Source of the DNA: Bacillus kwashiorkori
GTDB lineage: Bacteria > Bacillota > Bacilli > Bacillales > Caldibacillaceae
Assembly: GCF_001375515.1 (NCBI RefSeq)
Contig: NZ_CTDX01000006.1
Span: 1 to 37,500, forward strand
Length of the DNA stretch: 37,500 nucleotides
Direction of reading: 5' to 3'
Shown here piece after piece: positions 33,079 through 37,500 of this stretch (positions within the stretch are counted from its first letter, which is position 1; every line of letters starts with the position of its first letter). The notes below the pieces were generated by a model. The model was given only the letters and a program-made list of their open reading frames with translations, was not told the origin of the DNA and did no database searches. The translations under genes and the position numbers were made by a program.

Positions 33079-34230
33079 TTGAAGAACAATGGACAAATGG
33101 ACAAAATAAATCGAAAACTAGTGCAGTTTTTGAATGAAAATGAAAAAATGATTTTAGATATTTGGGAAGGACAAATTATTGTTCATACTACGGAAGATAA
33201 TTTAGCATTAATTAGAAATAACGGTCATTTTATGTTTCAACTTGTAACAAATTCCATTAATAACAATCTTTCTGAGGATGACTTAAAAACACTTGCACAT
33301 AAAGTTGCCAAGGAGCGCTTAGAAGCAAACATCAATATTGGTGAATTTGTTTATAATGTCAATCTTGGAAGAAGTATCATCGTTAAATATGTAAATCAAT
33401 CCGGTATTCAGCTTGAGGATTTGCAACCAATTATTGATTTAATTAATCGACAGTTCGATTTATTTTGTTATTATGCTGTATCACACTACACGCAATTAAA
33501 AGATAATAAAATTCAAGAAAAAAACTTGTTTATCACCCAAACACATAAAGACAGGTTGGCGATATTGGGGCAAATGTCTTCAAGTTTTGTTCATGAATTT
33601 AGAAACCCTCTTACATCGATAATGGGATTTATTAGACTATTAAAAGATGAACACCCTTCCTTGCCGTATTTACATATAATCTCTTCCGAACTGGAGCAAC
33701 TGAACTTCCGAATAACTAAATTTCTCCATACGTCTAAATTGAAGGATGAAGGCGAAAGTGAGAAGGAAGTGATTCCGATTAAATTACTTTTAGAAGAAGT
33801 GATTGATTTCTTATATCCAAGCCTTGTAGACGGGAATATTGATGTGACGACAAAAATAGATGAACACTCCAAAGTATTCGGTAATAAAGATGAATTGAAA
33901 CAAGTTTTTTTAAATTTATTCATGAACGCAATTGATGCGGTTAACCAAGAGCAAAGAAAGAAAAAAATACTTATCCAATCGAATATGGACAAAAAAGTTA
34001 TAAATATTGCAATCTCTAATAATGGCCCAACGATTCCTCGTGATCAAGCAAAAGTTATTTTCGAACCTTTTTATACGACAAAAAGATTAGGCACAGGAAT
34101 CGGCTTATTTGTATGTAAAAACATTGTCGAAAAGCATAGTGGAACAATTCAATGCTTACCTTTTGAAGATACAACTACATTTCAAATCCAGTTACCGGTT
34201 TTTTTGGTGGCGACTGAAAAAGCCGAATAG
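33079..34230 (+). CDS. Soluble sporulation-type sensor histidine kinase
   Basis: A 383-residue kinase without transmembrane helices, so cytoplasmic. TTG 33079 is chosen because GGGGTGG lies 6-7 bases upstream; ATG 33064 and 33046 have no such site. The N-terminal all-helical domain (about 1-150; LVQFLNENEKMILDIWEGQI, HKVAKERLEANINIGEFVYN) resembles the HisK_N sensor domain known from the B. anthracis sporulation kinase BA2291. HisKA follows with the His in SSSFVHEFRNPLTSIMGFI (about residue 176), then HATPase boxes NLFMNAIDAVN, ISNNGP and GTGIGLFVCKNIVEKH. The H-box is of the type found in Kin kinases that feed Spo0F. No response regulator gene is adjacent, as expected for a phosphorelay kinase. 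Confidence 0.8.
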   Translation: MKNNGQMDKINRKLVQFLNENEKMILDIWEGQIIVHTTEDNLALIRNNGHFMFQLVTNSINNNLSEDDLKTLAHKVAKERLEANINIGEFVYNVNLGRSIIVKYVNQSGIQLEDLQPIIDLINRQFDLFCYYAVSHYTQLKDNKIQEKNLFITQTHKDRLAILGQMSSSFVHEFRNPLTSIMGFIRLLKDEHPSLPYLHIISSELEQLNFRITKFLHTSKLKDEGESEKEVIPIKLLLEEVIDFLYPSLVDGNIDVTTKIDEHSKVFGNKDELKQVFLNLFMNAIDAVNQEQRKKKILIQSNMDKKVINIAISNNGPTIPRDQAKVIFEPFYTTKRLGTGIGLFVCKNIVEKHSGTIQCLPFEDTTTFQIQLPVFLVATEKAE

Positions 34231-34551
34231 GTTTATTATTTCTATGAAAAAAGCTAGTCCAAACCTATAGATGCATTTGAACGAGCGCTGGGGAGAAATC
34301 AGCAGAGTAAGAGAAACAGCTTGGTAAGGAGCAGCAAATAAAAGCACATTATTTTGTATTAAAATAAATAACAATTCTTTTGGAATATACTCTTGCAAGA
34401 CTAAAGTGTTGGTTATTGAAATATCGTTGCATAAAAGTTTAATATTAAATGTAACTGGACGAGCGTTATTGGTGAGATATTTTTTAATCGTTTGATTACA
34501 AGTACATAATGGTGGAATTTTATATAAAGGGAGAGATGGATAATTTTTAAA

Positions 34552-35721
34552 ATGGATAGTAGTAACATCGTAGGAAATACTCCTCGCAAAATGAGGCGAA
34601 AAGCATTAAGAACGATATTGAAAAAGGTCGTGTTCATTATCTTGTTAGTTTTTGTAATGATAGTGGCAGTAATAACAATCTACATAAACACCCATCCTAC
34701 TTTTGGGGCTAATCCAACGAAAGATCAGAAAGAATTATATGCTACTTTTGATAACTATAAAGATGGGAAATTTGTTTATAAAGATAGTAATGAGGAAGAA
34801 AATGTAATCGATAAATTCTCTGTATATAAAACCGATATAGGGAAAGGAAATCGAAGCCCTTCTGATAAAATTCCAATTTCAAAGATTGATTGGAGTTTAA
34901 TTAATAGGAAAACTGATAATCTTACTTGGTTTGGACACTCTACTTTTTTATTGACAATCGATGAAAAGAAGCTCCTTATTGATCCGATGTTTAGTCGCTT
35001 TGCTTCACCAGTATCATTTGCGGGACCGAAACGGTTTAGTGATGATTGGCTAAATGCAATAAAGGAATTGCCACCAATAGATGCAGTCCTCATCACCCAT
35101 GATCATTACGACCATTTAGATTATCAGTCGATAAAAAAACTGAAAGATAAAGTTGACCATTTTTTTGTTCCTTATGGTGTTGGCAACCATTTACGCCATT
35201 GGGGCATTGCTGATGATCAGATTAAGGAACTAAATTGGTGGGATGAAACGACGTTTGGAGGGTTAAAGTTCGTATTAACCCCAGCAAAGCATTTCTCTGG
35301 CAGAGGACTGTTTAACAGGAATTCGACATTATGGGGTGGTTGGATAATAATCGGTAACGAGACAAGGCTTTGTACTAGCGGAGATGGTAGTTATGGTCCG
35401 CACTTTGAAGAAATTGGAAAAAAATATGGTCCGTTCGATCTTACATTAATAGAAGGTGGCCAATATGATAAACGCTGGCCAAATTCACATATGATCCCCG
35501 AGGAATCGGTACAAGCCCATATCGATTTAAAGGGCAGGCAAATGATGCTTGTCCATTGGGGAGCTTTTACTTTAGCTAGACATGCATGGACAGAACCGAT
35601 TGAACGGGCTATGACGGAAGCTGAGAAAAAAGCAGTTAACCTAATTGTTCCACAAATTGGTGAAACCATCTTTTTAGAGGAGAGTATAACACATCCAATT
35701 TCATCATGGTGGCAAGAATAA
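34552..35721 (+). CDS. Membrane-anchored metallo-beta-lactamase-fold hydrolase (NAPE-PLD/UlaG-like)
   Basis: A 389-residue hydrolase with an N-terminal anchor helix (about 25-46) and the catalytic domain probably outside. The metal motif is TH183-D-H185-Y-D187-H188-LD; other ligands are likely in LTPAKHFSGRGLFNRN, LCTSGDGSYGPHF, LIEGGQYDKRWPNSHM and LVHWGAFTLARHAWTEP. The WFGHSTFLL and LLIDPMF signatures and the HFSGRG-x3-N-x2-LWGGW block place it with NAPE-PLD-like enzymes that hydrolyse phosphodiesters of lipids or related esters. The start is uncertain: ATG 34552 has GGGAGAGA 14 bases away, ATG 34591 gives a shorter head (MRRKALRTILKK). Natural substrate unknown. Confidence 0.85.
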   Translation: MDSSNIVGNTPRKMRRKALRTILKKVVFIILLVFVMIVAVITIYINTHPTFGANPTKDQKELYATFDNYKDGKFVYKDSNEEENVIDKFSVYKTDIGKGNRSPSDKIPISKIDWSLINRKTDNLTWFGHSTFLLTIDEKKLLIDPMFSRFASPVSFAGPKRFSDDWLNAIKELPPIDAVLITHDHYDHLDYQSIKKLKDKVDHFFVPYGVGNHLRHWGIADDQIKELNWWDETTFGGLKFVLTPAKHFSGRGLFNRNSTLWGGWIIIGNETRLCTSGDGSYGPHFEEIGKKYGPFDLTLIEGGQYDKRWPNSHMIPEESVQAHIDLKGRQMMLVHWGAFTLARHAWTEPIERAMTEAEKKAVNLIVPQIGETIFLEESITHPISSWWQE

Positions 35722-35739
35722 CTTTATTTAGTAAAATGG

Positions 35740-35766
35740 AACTTCTCTCATGAGAAGTTTTTTTTA
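35740..35766 (+). terminator. Terminator after the hydrolase gene
   Basis: AACTTCTC pairs with GAGAAGTT across TCAT, followed by T7-8. In 34231-34551, upstream of the same gene, I see no feature. Confidence 0.9.
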
Positions 35767-35927
35767 TATTTTAAGCTATAGGGTTGTTTAAAATGAAAGA
35801 TTGGAGTAAAACACTTTAAATGGAAAAAATGCGCAATTATGCAACGATCTTTGCTTAGAGCAATAAGGAGTATAGTAGGCACTATTAATTAAAAGAAGAA
35901 AACTTTTTATCATAAAATCCCCTAAAA

Positions 35928-35954
35928 TTGACACAATAATGGAGGTAGTGTCAA
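35928..35954. promoter_or_regulatory. Inverted repeat TTGACAC / GTGTCAA
   Basis: Seven-base arms (35928-35934 and 35948-35954) separated by 13 bases, upstream of the M-box-like leader. It could be an operator. TTGACA could also serve as a -35, but no clear -10 lies 17 bases on. Confidence 0.4.
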
Positions 35955-36000
35955 AAGTTCTATGAAAAAACAGTTTTGATGAGGATTTTCTTTCGTAAAG

Positions 36001-36100
36001 TTGAGGTGAGGCTCCGCCATTTGCCCTTGACAAACACGCCAATGGTTATGTCAGGTGTAACAAGGGAGGGAACAAAATGTAGGCATGACAAATACGCCCT
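36001..36100 (+). ncRNA. M-box (ykoK) riboswitch-like leader, shortened or divergent
   Basis: The leader contains AGGTGAGGCTCC (36004-36015), TGCCC (36022-36026), ACGCCAATGG (36036-36045) and GTCAGGTG (36050-36057) in the same order as conserved blocks of the magnesium-sensing M-box RNA, which I recall as GGTGAGGCTCC, GCTGCCC, GACGCCAATGGGTC and AAGGTGA. CCCTTG (36024-36029) can pair with CAAGGG (36061-36066). The distance between the first and third blocks is about 17 bases shorter than in the B. subtilis example, and the long 3' half is not recognisable. It lies directly before the deacetylase gene, so it may be a degenerate or variant element. Confidence 0.4.
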
Positions 36101-36116
36101 TAAAAGGAGTGGAATA

Positions 36117-36857
36117 ATGATAAAGGGTATTGTGTTTTCTTCTATATTAGTATTTTTTACGTTTCCATTACAAGCGAATGCGAACAAGGAAATTCCAATT
36201 TTAATTTATCATTCTATTCAAGAATATAAAGGAACTGGACAAAAAGAGTTATTTGTCACACCTGAAAATTTTGAGCAACAAATTATCTATTTGCGGGAAC
36301 ATGGTTTTACTTTGTTAACGTTTGAACAATGGGAGAAAAGACATAATGTGAAGAAACCAATCTTTATAACTTTTGACGACGGATATAAAAATAATTTGAA
36401 CGTACTAGAGATTTTTCAAAAGCAAAAAACGGCACAATTTCATCCAACAGCTACTATATTTGTTATATCTGATTTCATTGGTCGGACTAATCGACTATCG
36501 AAAGCTGACTTAAAAATGCTTGCAGACTCGGGTTTTTTCTCCATTCAATCTCACACAGCAACTCACCCAAATTTAAGAGAGACAAAGAATCTTTCATATG
36601 AGTTAAAAAGCTCAAAAGAAAAAATCGAAAAAATTACCGGTAAAAATGTCATAGCTATTGCCTATCCTTATGGAGAAAGAGATAAAAAAGTAATTAACGA
36701 AACAAAAAATTATTATCGGTTTGGCTTAACAACTATTCCAAAGTTATATTCCGAAACTTCTATTCCTAATGAACTTTACTTACTTCCAAGAGTATATGTT
36801 AAATACTCGACTACTTTAGAGGAATTTGCAATCATAGTTGAAGGGAAAGCTTCTTGA
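36117..36857 (+). CDS. Secreted polysaccharide deacetylase (CE4 family)
   Basis: A 246-residue exported enzyme that should remove N-acetyl (or O-acetyl) groups from peptidoglycan or an exopolysaccharide. ATG 36117 follows AAAAGGAGTGG; the frame stays open to 35976 but only through the leader. The signal peptide is MIKGIVFSSILVFFTFPLQA with a likely cut after ANA. CE4 motifs: FITFDDGYKNN (Asp87, Asp88), QSHTATHPNL (His146, His150), the AYPYGERD substrate-groove motif and a C-terminal LPRVYV. The LIYHSIQE opening and the order of motifs resemble IcaB/YxkH-type deacetylases. It stands alone between terminators and the next rRNA operon. Confidence 0.9.
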   Translation: MIKGIVFSSILVFFTFPLQANANKEIPILIYHSIQEYKGTGQKELFVTPENFEQQIIYLREHGFTLLTFEQWEKRHNVKKPIFITFDDGYKNNLNVLEIFQKQKTAQFHPTATIFVISDFIGRTNRLSKADLKMLADSGFFSIQSHTATHPNLRETKNLSYELKSSKEKIEKITGKNVIAIAYPYGERDKKVINETKNYYRFGLTTIPKLYSETSIPNELYLLPRVYVKYSTTLEEFAIIVEGKAS

Positions 36858-37066
36858 ATTGAATTATTGGTGTATATTAAAACTAGTATCATGGACATCT
36901 CAACTCAACTTTTCAAAATTACTCAGCTAAAACAATCACAGAAAATGGATAGTCTTTCCATCTCTTTAGCTATTGACTATTAGATGAATCGCATATATAC
37001 TAAGAAAGTCGCTTTTATGAGAATAAGAAGCTCTTAAAAAGTGACGAAGGAAGTTGAAAATAAGTA
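36858..37066. other. Intergenic stretch before the rRNA promoters
   Basis: AT-rich; no open frame, terminator or repeat that I can support. Confidence 0.5.
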
Positions 37067-37095
37067 TTGACAAATTAAATGAGATTCAGTACAAT
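37067..37095 (+). promoter_or_regulatory. rRNA operon promoter, upstream copy
   Basis: TTGACA (37067-37072), 17 bp, TACAAT (37090-37095); an overlapping TATAAT begins at 37095. First of two tandem promoters for the 16S-led operon. Confidence 0.85.
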
Positions 37096-37153
37096 ATAAT
37101 TTGTCTTTAAAAAATGTAATGTTAATCACGAAAAAGTTTATTAAAAAAAGTGG

Positions 37154-37182
37154 TTGACAAACGAAAATGATTTTGATATAAT
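37154..37182 (+). promoter_or_regulatory. rRNA operon promoter, downstream copy
   Basis: TTGACA (37154-37159), 17 bp, TATAAT (37177-37182), a perfect sigma-A consensus 87 bases downstream of the first promoter. The leader beyond it holds CCTTGAAAACTGAACAAG, a sequence common before Firmicutes rRNA genes. Confidence 0.93.
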
Positions 37183-37282
37183 ATAAGAGTTGTTTCAAAA
37201 ATTAAAGCTAATTAATTGAACCTTGAAAACTGAACAAGACAAAGCGTTAAACATGCTAGTATTTTAAATGAGCAAATCAAAC

Positions 37283-37500
37283 TTTTTTGGAGAGTTTGAT
37301 CCTGGCTCAGGACGAACGCTGGCGGCGTGCCTAATACATGCAAGTCGAGCGAACCAATAAAACTTCGGTTTTACTGGTTAGCGGCGGACGGGTGAGTAAC
37401 ACGTGGGCAACCTGCCTGTAAGACTGGGATAACTCACGGAAACGTGGGCTAATACCGGATAGTTTTTTCTCTTGCATAAGAGAAAAAGGAAAGGAGGCGC
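37283..37500 (+). rRNA. 16S ribosomal RNA, 5' part
   Basis: Begins with GGAGAGTTTGATCCTGGCTC and continues GGACGAACGCTGGCGGCGTG and ACATGCAAGTCGAGCG, the conserved 16S 5' end. It runs off the right edge. The mature 5' end is set six bases before GGAGAG by analogy with B. subtilis. Confidence 0.97.

Noticed and set aside
35976..36116. N-terminal extension of the deacetylase
   Set aside because: It would be translated from the structured leader and would bury the signal peptide; ATG 36117 with AAAAGGAG is the evident start.

Overview
The window is a low-GC Firmicutes chromosome segment, almost certainly a Bacillaceae or close relative. The evidence is the rRNA-linked tRNA order Asn-Ser-Glu-Val-fMet-Asp-Phe-Thr-Tyr-Trp-His-Gln-Gly-Cys (the order I recall for the Bacillus subtilis trnD cluster, minus its final Leu genes), strong AGGAGG-like ribosome sites, a des-desK-desR cold-sensing locus and an hssRS-hrtBA haem-stress locus. 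The window begins in the 3' end of a 23S gene and ends in the 5' end of the 16S gene of the next rRNA operon, so it is the whole stretch between two co-oriented rRNA operons. Genus cannot be fixed from the sequence.

Layout: (1) 1-1628, end of 23S, 5S and 14 tRNAs closed by a terminator. (2) 1.9-5.0 kb, acyl-lipid desaturase with DesK/DesR. (3) 5.1-6.5 kb, a lone tRNA-Leu followed by decayed accessory DNA: a ParE-like toxin fragment, a frameshifted polymorphic-toxin tail and a dispersed-repeat-like element. (4) 6.6-9.8 kb, a lipoprotein plus a MacB/YknXYZ-type exporter that looks broken (truncated adaptor, trimmed ATPase start, frameshift in a T9 run of the permease). (5) 9.8-15.0 kb, a perfect 20-bp inverted repeat, then hssR-hssS, an array of terminator-like tandem repeats, and hrtB-hrtA plus a coupled DUF2871-type membrane gene behind an HssR-box-like direct repeat. 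(6) 15.1-18.1 kb, a DUF3298-type protein on the minus strand and a BCCT betaine-type transporter. (7) 18.4-23.2 kb, a PhoP-box-like array and the pstSCAB-phoU phosphate operon plus a small unknown gene. (8) 24.2-30.8 kb, two DUF485 + sodium:solute symporter pairs flanking a LytS/LytT-type two-component system, with a LytTR-style direct repeat in front of the second pair. (9) 31.0-36.9 kb, an enlarged and unusual ATP sulfurylase, a sporulation-type histidine kinase, a membrane-anchored metallo-beta-lactamase-fold hydrolase, and a secreted polysaccharide deacetylase preceded by an M-box-like leader. (10) 37.0-37.5 kb, tandem rRNA promoters and 16S rRNA.

Four sensor kinases lie within 30 kb. Three are beside their likely target genes (DesK/des, HssS/hrtBA, LytS-like/symporters) and in each case a plausible cognate operator is visible. 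The best candidates for something little described are the symporter/LytSR module with its 21-bp-period operator, the ATP sulfurylase with a changed active-site motif and a C-terminal extension of about 170 residues, the DUF2871 gene coupled to haem efflux, and the M-box-like element in front of a deacetylase. I did not find a clearly novel defence or mobile system; the accessory region at 5.5-9.8 kb looks decayed.
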